Part shown: in pieces, positions 20,044 to 34,908 of the stretch
Layout: each line of letters begins with the position of its first letter
Numbering within the stretch: the first letter of the stretch is position 1
Assembly (NCBI GenBank): GCA_005656395.1
Contig: SRSI01000001.1
Coordinates: 62,001-126,000 of the forward strand
Direction of reading: 5' to 3'
DNA: 64,000 nucleotides
From: Strongyloides papillosus
Lineage: Eukaryota; Nematoda; Chromadorea; Rhabditida; Strongyloididae
Program-made: the position numbers and the translations under genes
The notes under the pieces: generated by a model
Seen by the model: the letters and a program-made list of their open reading frames with translations, nothing else
Database searches by the model: none
Told to the model about the DNA's origin: nothing

Positions 20044-20474
20044 AATTGATACATTTTTTTAACTTAGTTACCAATTTTTTAATATTGATGCATTCTTCTT
20101 AATATGTCCCTAAGATAATGACATTGTTAATTTATATATTCAGTTAAATAGACAATAAAAAGATTGTGGGAAATGAAAAATGTAATTATTTATCACTTTT
20201 ATTTAGACTTTAATTATCATATCAGTAAATTATTTACTACATTTCTAAAAATTACTTTTTTTATAATCAAATTCCAATAAGCTTATAAAGTAAATACCTA
20301 TTTTATTTTATAAGATAGTTACTATCCCAGGTAAAAAAATTAATCAACGTAATTTGAATTGCTTATTATATGATAGAAATTAATTATTTGCAAATGTTCG
20401 CACAATTTTTTTTGTTGGAATAACGTTTTGCCTTTTTGGTGCAAAATATTGAAGAAAAGCCTTGCCACCCCACA

Positions 20475-20547
20475 GCCATATTGGCTCAGTGGTAGTAGCG
20501 TCGGTCTTGTAAACCGAAGGTCGCTGGTTCAATCCCAGCATGTGGCC
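20475..20547 (+). tRNA. tRNA-Thr (anticodon UGU)
   Basis: 73-nt cloverleaf. The acceptor is GCCATAT with ATGTGGC (one G-U). The D-arm is GGCTCAGTGGTAGTAGC. The anticodon stem TCGGT/ACCGA encloses loop CTTGTAA (UGU). The T-arm has GGTTCAATCCC. A TTTT terminator follows at about 20554. The discriminator base is C, unusual for tRNA-Thr. The 5' end lies inside the target duplication of MITE copy B, so its upstream flank has been replaced by transposon DNA. Confidence 0.9.
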
Positions 20548-23586
<3,039 letters not shown>

Positions 23587-25240
23587 TACACGCGATTTAC
23601 TATCCCTGATTCAATAAACTTAAAGTAACAAATATGCTAAAGTTCTAATTTATTTAGTAAATCAGGCACCAAAAAGTAAAAAATAGTTTATCTTTTAAAA
23701 AATTAATATATTAATATTTTTAATAACTTTAAACAGTTAATTAAATTTAACTTCTGAATAAACTAATAGTTTTAAATAATCGAAAAATAAGGAAACTCAA
23801 TAGTATCAATTATATTTATACTTATGACTTTTTTAAATACTATGTTGTTTATCTATTAATATAATTTTTTTTCTTGTAATTATATACTATCACTTTTTTA
23901 TATTGTTATTATTATAATAGTTTTAATAGTTTTAGTAGTTCAATCTGATTAATTTGACTAAAATTTCATACAACGAATGTTTGTAATAGTGTCAACTGTT
24001 TACAAAATTTAATATATGTAAAATGCTGTAGAGTATGTATATTGACAACATAAATGATTGAACACTTTGCAAAATTAAATAAAAGTATATTGAAACGTTA
24101 ATTTATTAGTTGATATGATACGTAAGAATTTTAAATACAAATATATGAAGTCTTGAATTTCTAATGAATAAATATTTTGTAGTGAAAATAAGTATTATTT
24201 TATAAGTTCTAATGGTGTGTCCATAACAAAAAAAAATAAGAAAATTAATTTTTTCTACATCATAACTCTTTTTAAACTTAACTCATTTTCATAGTTAAAT
24301 AGTCAATAGATCTATTTGTTGACTTAGTGTGAAAACAGGCACCAAAACGTTTTAGTTACTATAGATCAAGTCATTTTCAAATAACACCTCTTTTTGAAAT
24401 AATTTTTTTAGGTTTGTTTTCAAATAATATTTTGAAAGTTAACAAAATAAAGTAAAAAAAGGCTCATTTGAAAATCTTAACGCCAGAATAAGAGGGTAAA
24501 TTAATATCACTAAGGTTAATTGATAATTACACCAATTAAGAATCAAAGAGTGTTGAATATTTTTATTAAAAAAATCAAAGTAGAATATGTTAAAATGTTA
24601 AACAAAGGCATGAAGACGCAAAGCTTTCACTAATTTAATAAAAATTATAAATAATCAAAATTTCTAAGATATTGTTGCTTTTAGCACTTTATATATAAAT
24701 TTCTACATTCCATATTAATTAATAAATTAACATTTCAATATATTCATATTTATTTTTGTAGAGTCTTCAATCACTTATGTTGTTAATATACATACTCTAT
24801 AGCATTTTACATATATTAAATTTTGTAAACAGTTGACACTATTACAAACATTCGTTGTATGAAATTTTAGTCAAATTAATCAAATTGAACAAAATGAGCG
24901 ACTGAACTATTAATATAATGACAATATAAAAAAGTGATAGTATATAATTACAAGAAAAAAAATTATATTAATAGATAAACAACATAGTATTTAAAAAAGT
25001 CATAAGTATAAATATAATTGATATTATTGAGTTTCCTTATTTTTCGACTATTTTAAAAATGTTAATTTTTTAGAAGTTAAAGTCAATTAATTGTTTAAAG
25101 TTATTAAAAATATTCATAAATTAATTTTTTTAAATGTAAACTATTTTTTACTTTTTGGTGCCTGATTTACTAAATAAATTAAAACTCTAGCATATTTGTT
25201 ACTTTAAGTTTATTGAATCAGGGATAGTAAATCGCGTGTA
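23587..25240. repeat. Fold-back element with ~475-bp arms
   Basis: The left arm (23587 to about 24062) and right arm (about 24765-25240) are inverted copies. The outer end is TACACGCGATTTACTATCCC on the left with its complement on the right. The arms are close but not identical (point differences and small indels). The ~700-bp AT-rich spacer has no ORF. No target duplication is visible. The right end cuts into the gypsy pol frame, whose last codons and stop lie inside the arm. Confidence 0.8.
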
Positions 25241-28133
25241 CTGTTAACAATGTATTTTGTTCATCATTATTCTTTCTAATGCACGACAAATATTCATTCT
25301 TGTCAATAACAGTGTCTTCAGGCTGTTTCATGTACTTCTTTAAACTATTCAGATCTGTATCATTGTGTATGTGATCATGTAACTCAAGATCATTTATATA
25401 ATCGGGTAGGTAGGATTGGATGTCCAATGGTACTTCCAATATTTTGTTAATAACAAATTCTTCACCTTCTTTTATTTCATTCTGTCTATTTTCATCTATC
25501 AATCTGGTAAGAGCATCAGCAGTAGCATTCTCCGAAGAACGAATCCACTTAACATCAAAGTCAAACATTGATAAAATATTTCTCCACCGTGCAGTACGTC
25601 TATTTTGAATTTTATTTAACATTTCCGTTTTAGTGAATAAATGTTGTAATGATAAGTTATCAATTTCCAATGTGAAACGTCTACCAATTAGATATTTATA
25701 ACATTTTAATAAGAATGTGACAATTGCATAAGCTTCTTTCTCTCGAATATCCCAATTTCTTTGGTGAACATTCAACTTGTGCGTACTAAATACTAATGGT
25801 TTTCTAACAGGAGTTTTGTCAATGAATTCAATTTGCCATAATACACCACTGATATAATTATCACTCGCATCTGTCTGAGCAACGACATCAAACTTTGTGT
25901 TGTATTTCGCCAATGTAGCAGGATTTTGCAACCTACATAAGAGTCTGTTTAAGGCATCTATATGTCTCTGCTCCAGTTTCAATTTACGTTGATTTTTAAC
26001 CTCGTTTACTATTTCTTTATCTTTTACAATATCTGGAAGATATTTTTCATAATGAGTCAGAATACCCAAAAAGGTGTCGAGTTCAGGTTTTGTCTTTGGT
26101 ATACGAAGATGCTTAAATGCTTCTAGACGAGATGCACAAATTTCTCTTTTATCATAAGATATGCGTGTCCCTAAAAAATCTATTTCAGTACGACATATCT
26201 TTAACTTATCTGAGGATAGAGTAAACCCCAATTGTTCTAACTTCCACAGCGTGGACCATAGTAACTTTAAATTTTCCTCTTTATCACTTGTGATAATTAA
26301 CAAGTCGTCCTGGTAGATTTGTATCCTAGGATCAGAGTCTTTATTAACTTGTTGCCTCATAATATCTTAATACAGGAGAGGTGAAATTTTCAGACCTTGT
26401 GGTAATCTATTATACTCAAAATATCCAAATGGTGTACATAATGTAGTGATAAATTTTGACTTTTCATGTAGTGTTATAGCCGTGAATGCATCGCGTATAT
26501 CTATTACTGAAAATATTCTACCATGAGCAACATTCAGAATATCATCTGTGATAGGCATGACGCTTGGATATGTTTTGATTGCCTTATTAACTCCAGTGGA
26601 ATAATCACCCGTTATTCTAATAGACCCGTTTGGTTTATATAACACGTTAATTGGAGAAGCCCACTGTGGACATGATACCTTTCTTATCAATCCGTCATTT
26701 TCCTTCTTTAACAATTTTTTTCGTGTTGGTTCATATAATGCATATGCAATACTGTGAGGCGTTGCACAACATACTGGTTTAGCATTATCTTCTAATTCAA
26801 TTTGTACACGAAAATCAACTTTACCAGTCTTATTACAAAATAACTTTTTAAAAGATGTTTTTGCCTTATCAAGTATAACTGTTTCATCATCTTCTGATTT
26901 GAATTCACAATCTTTCATGGATACACGACATACCGACATACTTTTATCTTTATACTCAGGTTTCCATCTATTTTCGACTATACAGTCCTGACCTAAGATG
27001 GGTTGAGTATTAGATTTGTCAACAATCATAACGTTAACATTCAATGGTTTACAGAAAACTTTCCCTATATGAGGTATAACATCACCACCATATCCTAACA
27101 ATGTTACGCATATCCTACGATTAATATTGCCAAAACTTTGAGAGTATTTATCATACAAATACTTTGGAACTATTGATATTTCGGCTTGTGTGTCAACTGC
27201 AAATGGTACACTTTCTGAACCAAAATCTATCATTTTCGTAAAATCAACTTTCTTATTATCAATCAAAAACACCTTGTAAACTAAACTTTTATTGTCATCA
27301 ATAACACTACAATGATCACTATCATCAGACTTATCAACAACTTCAACGGCACGAACATGTCTTTTCTTAGGGTGTTTACAGAATTTAGCAATATGATTAG
27401 AGCCTCCACAATTAAAACATTTCAATGGAAGTTTCTTATCATTAGACTTAACATAATCAGGTTTAAAGTGTTGTTTATTGATAGCATGGACATTTTTGGT
27501 TTCGACCTTTACCACGTCCAGCATTTGCTTGGCTTCAACAGTGTTTTGACATATTTTTATCTTGGTTATTAACTCATCATGTGACTTAATTTGTTTACTC
27601 AAGATCTCCGTTATTAATTTATCTTTGTACGAAGTAACATCTGGAGAATCCGTGTGTTTCAATTGTAACAAAGCAACTAACAATATAATATTGTCCTTCT
27701 TACTGAAAAAATCATTCAAGTCTTCTACCTCACTTTTAACTTTTGACATATTTTCTAACAAGTTCAAGCCTTTTCTTTTACCAAGTATGACTTCATACGC
27801 TGTCATAATCTCATTCTTCTCTTTACTAAATGCCTTTATCAAAACTTTAATACAATCTTCAAACGTTGTTGCTGCTGTAGCTGTCTTCAGAAATCCATTG
27901 TCCGCTACAAAAGATTGAGCACGTCCATCCAACTTAGACAACAACAAGTAAATTTTATCCTCCAATGTAACGCATTGGCTCTCTTTGGCTTTTTGATCAT
28001 CTGTTTGCAATTGTGTCATAACGATGATATTCTCCTTAATATACGCTTTATAGTCACCCCTTTCCATTTCATATTTCGTGAGTCTCCCCTCAAATTTGCG
28101 AAGAACATCCTCCTTCGTCTGTTGGATCGCCAT
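25218..28133 (-). pseudogene. Ty3/gypsy gag-pol, one stop codon and 3' truncated
   Basis: The frame opens with ATG at 28133. In order: Gag; a CCHC zinc knuckle (CFNCGGSNHIAKFC) near 27370-27420; protease with DTQA in place of the usual DTGA; reverse transcriptase start with SVIDIRDAF and a YFEYNRLPQGL block. A TAA at 26367-26369 interrupts, then the same frame resumes with YQDD, RNase H (TDAS, then ALTRL) and the linker toward integrase. The pol homology ends at the fold-back element (25240); integrase is missing. No LTRs were found on either side, since both flanks are fold-back DNA. The copy cannot be autonomous. Confidence 0.88.
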
Positions 28134-28244
28134 GTCAAAATATAGAAAGTACCTTATAAAACTTTATAAAATTAAACATATATCTAAAACAATATAATAA
28201 TATTCCTACTGTAAAATTGTGGGATCTTACACTCTACCAAAACT
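28134..28244. other. Short leader upstream of gag
   Basis: About 110 bp of AT-rich sequence between the gag ATG and the next fold-back. It is too short to hold an LTR, so the 5' LTR is absent or displaced. Confidence 0.4.
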
Positions 28245-30400
28245 AATCTATCCATGACAGTTTTCATAGACAATTCTTTCATAAGATCGTTTTCATAAAC
28301 AATTCTTTCATAAGCAATGCTTTCATAAGATCGTTTTTATAAACAATGCTTTTATAACGATACTTTCATAAACAATGCTTTCATAACATCGTTGTTTGAA
28401 ACAACTGTTTCATTAACATTGTTATTTGAAACAACGTTTTCATTAACATCGTTGTTATTTAACATTGTTGTTTGAAACAACCGTTTTTCATTAACATCGT
28501 TATATGAAACAACCTTTTCATTTACCGAAAAATTTTTGTTACATCATAATTATTATTGTTTTTAAGATAAAATAATGTATGTATATTAATAAAAAAATAT
28601 ATGTTTTTGAAAAAAAAATTGTATGTTAGTTAAAAAAAATAGGACATGTAACTGCACAGACATCTCTGACACTGAAAAACAATTCGATTTTCGGACCGTA
28701 TCTTTTGACAAAGAGAAAGAAATTTATTTTTATTTACAGTTGTCATCGAAAACTTTTGGTGTCCCATGAAAGTTCAATTTATAAGAGTAATTTGTGTACA
28801 TATTTTTGTTGTAAAAAAATTGCCTTTACATCAACCTTATATAATACCATTTGTGTTTAAAGAAATTAGAATTATCTTCAGATTTCTAGGCATTAACAAC
28901 TTTATTTTTTGACATACAAATACGATATATTATAGTACTTTTGTAACTAATAAAAAAAACTTTTAATTTCACGTAGTTCTGTTGAATCTTGATTGTAGGC
29001 AAAGTTGTAAACTATAAAAGCAATTAGAGATGTCTAATTACTTGTTGAAAAAAACAGAAGCGTCATTTTTTTTAAAATATATATACTTCTTAATAAAAAG
29101 CAGTGGTAAAATTACATTATTTTTGATTCTTATTTGTCGTATTTCCAAAAGTTAAAAGTATGAAAATAGGATAAAATACATAAAAGCTTTAAACAATTCG
29201 TAGTAACGTTTTTATGTGATAATAATTATGCTAAAAAAATATGTGAAATAATAATAAATAATATAAAAGTACCGTACTTTTTAAAAATTTTAATTACAAA
29301 AATAGTGTAAGATTTCTTAAACAAATAAAATAAATGAGTGATATTCTTTAAATTGACCAATCTTTCTATTATTTACAATTTTAATATGTGCATAAAATTT
29401 CTAAAAAAAATAGCATATACAATTAATTTTTCTTAAATAATAAAATTGAAGTATTCAAATAATGATAACAATTTTTAAAATAATATTTAGTATTGTTTCA
29501 CATGTTTGATAGAGCTCTTCTTAATCTATTAAAACAATAAAAATATTTTCAATAACTACCTCAGAAATTGCTAAAAAAAATATTTATTAGATTATCTTGG
29601 CTATACATTGATAAAACTCTAGTTTATTTTATGTCACAATGTGTTACTGCCTATTTTATAATTTTACTATTAATAATTTAAATTCCTTTAACAGGAAAAA
29701 CACATATAATTTTAACCTTATCAGAAAAATATTCGTGAAACACATTTAGTTTTCGATTACAACTTTAGACAGAAGTAAATTTCTTTCTCTTTGTATAAAG
29801 GTGCTACCCGAAAATCGAATTGTTTTTCAGTGTCAGAGATGTCTGTGCAGTTACATGTCCTATTTTTTTTAACTAACATACAATTTTTTTTTCAAAAACA
29901 TATATGTTTTTATTAATATACATACATTGTTTTATCTTAAAAACACTAATAATTATGATGTAACAAAAATTTTTCAGTAAATGAAAAGGTTTTTCATACG
30001 ACGTTGTTAATAAAAAGATTGTTTCATACGACGTTGTTTCATACTACGTTGTTAATAAAAAGGTTGTTTCATACTACGTTGTTTCATACGACGTTGTTTC
30101 ATACGACGTTGTTTCATAAGACGTTGTTTCATACGACCTTGTTTCATACTACGTTGTTTCATAAGACGTTGTTTCATACGACCTTGTTTCATACTACGTT
30201 GTTTCATACGACGTTGTTAATATAAAGGTTGTTTCATACGACGTTGTTAATAAAAAGGTTGTTTCATACGACGTTGTTTCATACTACGTTGTTTCATACT
30301 ACGTTGTTTCATACGACGTTGTTTAAAACGACGTTGTTAATAAAAAGGTAGTTTCAAACAACGATGTTATTAAAAAGGTAGTGTCAAACGACAATGTCTA
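28245..30400. repeat. Fold-back element with minisatellite arms
   Basis: The left arm is about 28245-28742, the right arm about 29759-30400, around a ~1 kb AT-rich spacer without ORFs. The inner arm parts match well in inverse order, for example TGTAACTGCACAGACATCTC on the left with its complement on the right, and TTTTGTTACATCAT near 28545 and 29956. The outer arm parts are arrays of 15-bp repeats. Tandem repeats inside inverted arms resemble Drosophila FB/Galileo fold-back transposons; that link is structural only. It sits immediately upstream of the truncated gypsy gag. Confidence 0.75.
30000..30370 (+). repeat. 15-bp minisatellite (GTTTCATACGACGTT)
   Basis: About two dozen tandem units. 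The variable positions give ACGACGTT, ACTACGTT, AAGACGTT and ACGACCTT forms, with GTTAATAAAAAG-type units interspersed. Because 15 is divisible by 3 it yields an apparent 73-codon ORF repeating LFHTT, which I do not consider a gene. More diverged inverse units occur at 28270-28510. Confidence 0.9.
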
Positions 30401-32372
30401 TACAAAAAAAAATAAGGAAAAAAAATTTGTCTCTCTCATAAGTTAAATTTTATAAGAATTTGTATTAGAGGAATTTGTACTGGCGCGTTTCTAGGCCAGG
30501 TTGAGAGTCCGATATATTTCAGATACGTAAAATTTTATTTTTTATTAAACACAAACACCCAAATTAATACAATAAAGATCACAAATAACTTTACAAAATC
30601 AATTCTTTAAAATGACTGACTATTTAAAATTAGGCCCACTAAAATTTAATGAGGGAGATAAGGAAATAAGATAACTTACATTTATCACCAATTTTAACTT
30701 GTACACAGAAAACGAAATGGTGTCTAAACGAACGCAACTATGCACGACGAATTCTAGAGACAGTCATGTCAGTTTGACATTTAGTGAGAAATATACAATA
30801 TGTAAATATGATATTTTTAATTTTTGTGAATATCAAGAAATATAAAAATGAGACTAGACAAATATTCAATAATGCTATGTTCATTTAAGCTAATATGTAT
30901 TATGATAAATTAAATAATTACATTCACTTATTTATAATTTATCACTATTATGTTTACTAATTGTGAATATTTAGTTACTTTTTTGATTTGAATTTTTAAG
31001 GTGTTTGTACTGTCAATTATTCGACCTTTTATAATTCATGTAATACTTCTTTAAATGTTTTTTGTTTAAAATAAATTAAAACTTAAAAGTTACTTTCCAA
31101 TGTGTATTTATATTTAAAATTTTATTAACAATTAATTAAATTAAAAACTTTATTAACACTTAATTAAATTGAAAACTTTACTAAAAATAAATTATATTAA
31201 AAATTAATACATTTTAAAATACAACAAGAATAACCTCCTTTGTTCCTCAAGTGTTCTAGTTGTACATATAAAATAATTTGTTGGAATCCAGTTCTCCATT
31301 TTTTGATATATGCCCACGACGTTATATTTTTTCCTGGAACAACAACTTCTTCGTTTTTATTTAGATCTGCTTACAAAGTCCTTCTACTGTTACTACTATA
31401 AGAAATCGCACTTTCTAGATGATTTAAATTGCAGAGCATGTAGAAATACTTTCCAACTAATCGTTTTGCCACTTTGTTCAGTGGACACAAAGAAGACTGC
31501 TTTTTTGACATTACTTTCGACATCAGAATGATCTGGTGAAAATAGTAAAGAATATGTATTTTTTCGAATAGAAAATTTTATAAAGTTGCTGATTATTTGA
31601 AGAAAAATGAATTTGTTTGTAATATACTACAAGAGTATTCAGTAGAATGATCAGATCGTTTCACTAAAATAGTTAATCAGATGTTTGTGATACGATAATT
31701 GATATCTTAATTTAAATTTAAATTATTCTATAATTTTTAAATGTTTGTTATTGTTTTTATGTATAATTTTTATTTTTCTTATTCTACTTAAAAAAAGTTG
31801 TTAATAATAATCATTTATAAATAAAATCTTATAAAATTAAAAAAATTTTACATCTCCTTCACCAACCTTTATATCTTAAAAACTTATAACATCAATTGCT
31901 ATTCGTCAACAATATATTTTAAAAACACTATCTCACCATACACATGTATTTTAAAAGTTTTTTTTAGATTTTTTGGGCAATCTTATTACTAATTTTTCTC
32001 ATAAGATTCATATAAATTTGCAACCGACAGTTATGAAAATATTACAATTTACTATCTGTGATTGAATACAATTTATTGATGTGACCAAACTGATGAACGG
32101 ATCTTTAAATCATCAATTGTATATAAAATATTATATTTTTTTATTGTTTTTTTTTGTTTAAATATCTTGTATAATCAATAATTTTCGAAAATTATATGAT
32201 TATTTAATATATACTTTCGTTAAAACAAAAAATTTTTAATCAGTCATTATTAAAAGTCAATTTCAAACGTCTCAGGATATAAATTTTCTCTACACAAATA
32301 TACTTTTTTAAAAATCTTAATAAAATACGAAATTATACAGAAACTTTGCTAAACTTTCTAACATTATAAGTA
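30401..32372. other. AT-rich intergenic
   Basis: No gene recognised. 30640-30790 and 31230-31530 are less AT-rich. The latter has a 74-codon frame (31310-31531, plus) with a CRACRNTF motif, vaguely like the zinc-ribbon of ISXO2-type transposases, but too short to call. Confidence 0.4.
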
Positions 32373-32502
32373 AGTAATAAAAATTTATTGAGTGGTGTTA
32401 CCCACATAATTCAACGTGTATAAATAATAAAATTTATATTCAAATTACAATAATAATATTCATATTTATTTCTAATAATCAAAATATTATAATTTGATTA
32501 CA
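32373..32502 (-). repeat. 3' LTR of the 4.5 kb element
   Basis: Pairs with 36704-36833. In element sense it has a TATAAATTT box and an AATAAA near its 3' end. Confidence 0.9.
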
Positions 32503-32511
32503 TCTCCCCCA

Positions 32512-34908
32512 TTAATAAACAAGCACAATATCCTTCATATGGCGTTTCAGGGGTCTACCTCTAGTTCCTTCAACTTTTAAATAAACATATGGCGGTTTTA
32601 CTTCAGTAATCACATAGATTTGTGGAGGTTCAAACTTAGTTTGATTTCTAGCTGCCTCTTTCATTTTAACCTTCTGTCTAATGCGAAATTCCCTTTCCAT
32701 AGGAGTAGGAGATTCTTGCAATGCTTTCAATATTTCATAGGACACACGGCGAGCTTTCTCAATTTCATTTTGTCTCTCCAAAGGGTAATCATACTTATTT
32801 GAAACATCCTCTCCATCTTCAAAAAATTGTCTCGGAACATATCCCAAAAATAACTTGGTTGGTCTCTCCCTCAATACTGTATGGTGCGACAAATTGTAAT
32901 TTAAACAAACCATAGCGGTTAAGTTATCCCATGACGATTCATTCATTTGCAATGCCATAGCTTTGAAACACTTCTCAATTGTTCTGAATGTTCTTTCGAT
33001 TAAAGCTTGGCTTTCATGATGGTGAGCACATCCAAAACTTATTGGTATACCTTTGTTCTTCAAACCCTCAAACGATTTGGCTTTGTCACTGGTGAAAATT
33101 CTCGGCATCCCAAATATTCCAACTACTCTTTCCATCAATTTCCTGTAAATTTCATCAGTACTCTTAGTTCTTAAATTTATTAGGAAAAGATATCTCGTAG
33201 CGCGATCTACTATTCCAAGCACATGTTGATAATCATTAACACGGCCTTTTACAGGACCAATCAAATCCATTTGCAATTCATCCATCGCTTCCAAGCTCAA
33301 CTTCTCATGTCTACCTAAGTTTCCTTCTCTATCTTTACGTCTTTCTCTTAATCTAGCACATACTTCACATTGCTTTAGAAATTCTCTGTACATCTTTCTT
33401 ACTTTCTTTCGAGATATAGACTTTCCAAGTTTTCCCAATTCCTTATCAACCATTATGAAACTTCTCTCATAGCTAGGATGACCCAATTGATCATGATACC
33501 TTTGAAATACTTTCTTTATCTCTTCTGGAACTTCTTTTATCTTCTCAGATACCACTCCCTCATCAACCACATCAATTGTTTCTTCAATTGAATCACCTTC
33601 ATCATTTTCTTTGTCATATAACGTTCTCCACAACTTAAGAGTTTGAACTATTCTATCCTCCTCCGATACCTTTAAACTTTTACACGTTGCACGAGACAAA
33701 GAGTCTGCTAACTCATTCTTACTTCCTTTCCTGTAGAGAATTCTCATACCTCTTCTTGCCATCTCTTGCATCAACATCTCAACCTTCATGTTTTCACTTG
33801 GTTTCTTGCACGTAGTCAGCGGTTTATGATCACTGTAGATGATGACTTCTCTTCCACCAATAACCTTTGATAGATGCAATATTGCCTGTTGAATTGCTCT
33901 TGTCTCAATTACAATTGCTGGTAGTGGTTTAATTCGCTTTGGCAAAATTTTACTGAAAAAGGCAATAGGCACATATGTATCTTCCTCATTTCCGGTCTTT
34001 TGTACTAAAGCAGCAGCAACCTTTTCCTGTGATGCATTTGTAAATAACATTAGTGGCTTTGAATCATCTATTCTGTATGTTCTCATAGCTTTACATACAG
34101 CTTCTTTCGCTTTCATAAAACTCTCATCTAACTCTTTCGTCCACACAAATTTCTCACGCCGGTTTTCCACAGCATGAAGATCCTTCAAATGAATTGACAA
34201 CCCTGGTATATGCGACTTGAAATATGTCACACCTCCAGTAAAGCGTCTCACAGCTTTCCAAGAACGTGGCGTTTCATATTCTCTCCAAGCTTTGATAGCA
34301 TCTTCATTTGGTCTTGAACCCATTTCATCAAGATGATGACCCAACACCAATACCTCCTTTTCTGCGAACTTAAACTTCTCATGATTTGCTTTAACTCTCA
34401 TAGCTTCCATATTTGACAACAGTTTCGCGACTTCCATAGCATGATGTTCTAAAGTGGAATCTGTTGATATCAATAGATCATCTATGTAGCCAGATGCACA
34501 GGTGTTTTCTATCAGAAAATCTGTGATTCTCTGAGCATAAGACGATGCATTCTTTGTACCAAATGGGAGACGTTGAAACATCATCACTCTTCCTTTCATA
34601 TCTTTAAAAGACAAATAAGGCATGTCCTCATCGCGGATTTTAAGTTGTAAGAAATACTGAGCACAATCTATGACCGTGTACCACTTATGACCCTTGTGTT
34701 TCTGTAAGATGTCATCTATTGCTGGAATCGGATATTCAAATCTACACGTAATTTGATTTATCGGACGTGCATCCAAGCATAACCTTATACCATGTTTGTT
34801 AACAGGTGAAGGTTTTGGTACAGCAATCAGATTCAGCACAGAATGCGGCCATAAACAAGGTGCAACAATCCCTTGCCTTTTCCAACTTTCAATCTGCTCC
34901 TGAACAGC
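32512..34908 (-). pseudogene. Pol: RT, RNase H, integrase (4.5 kb element)
   Basis: It continues the gag frame after a single stop. RT has LCLDARPIN, LPFGTKNA and catalytic YIDD. RNase H has FTNAS where TDAS is usual, so the first catalytic Asp is Asn, followed by ETRAI, SDHKPL and ADSLSR. Integrase has the H-H-C-C finger (HDQLGH to CEVC), MDLIGP, TSDKAKSFEG and IERTFRT, giving the D-D-E set, and a C-terminal domain ending in PLKRHMKDIVLVY. The first open ATG is at 34839, but family comparison puts the RT start upstream of it, across the stop. Likely inactive in RNase H as it stands. Confidence 0.9.

Larger units (their letters stand above)
7136..20047 (-). mobile_element. 12.9 kb Ty3/gypsy-like LTR retrotransposon with extra genes
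   Basis: The element proper is 7140-20043, flanked by AATT target duplications (7136-7139 and 20044-20047). The LTRs begin TGTAAC and end GTTACA and read as identical over 121 bp. On the minus strand the order is 5' LTR, TGG-type primer site, long leader (mariner, inverted repeat), gag-pol, antisense ORF, purine tract, 3' LTR. Domain order PR-RT-RNaseH-IN is that of Ty3/gypsy (Metaviridae). Oddities are 121-bp LTRs on a 12.9 kb element, a membrane-protein-like segment inside gag-pol, a 348-codon antisense ORF, and nested DNA transposons. The identical LTRs indicate recent insertion. Confidence 0.93.
6622..20469. mobile_element. hAT-like MITE, copy B, split by the 12.9 kb LTR element
   Basis: The left piece is 6622-7139 and the right piece 20048-20469, about 940 bp when the LTR insertion is disregarded. 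The ends are inverted repeats of about 60 bp starting GGTGGCAAG and sharing TTCTTCAATATTTTGCACC. The flanks are CCACAACC (6614-6621) and CCACAGCC (20470-20477), 7 of 8 matching, as for hAT-type 8-bp target duplications. The right duplication overlaps the first three bases of tRNA-Thr. The superfamily is inferred from duplication length only. Confidence 0.7.

Noticed and set aside
30004..30225. 73-codon ORF repeating LFHTT
   Set aside because: It is the 15-bp minisatellite read in frame; a unit length divisible by 3 keeps it open.
30000..30370. CRISPR-like array
   Set aside because: Units are contiguous 15-mers without spacers, in a eukaryotic fold-back element.
31310..31531. Possible ISXO2-like transposase fragment
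   Set aside because: Only a CRACRNTF motif; no DDE residues and a short frame.
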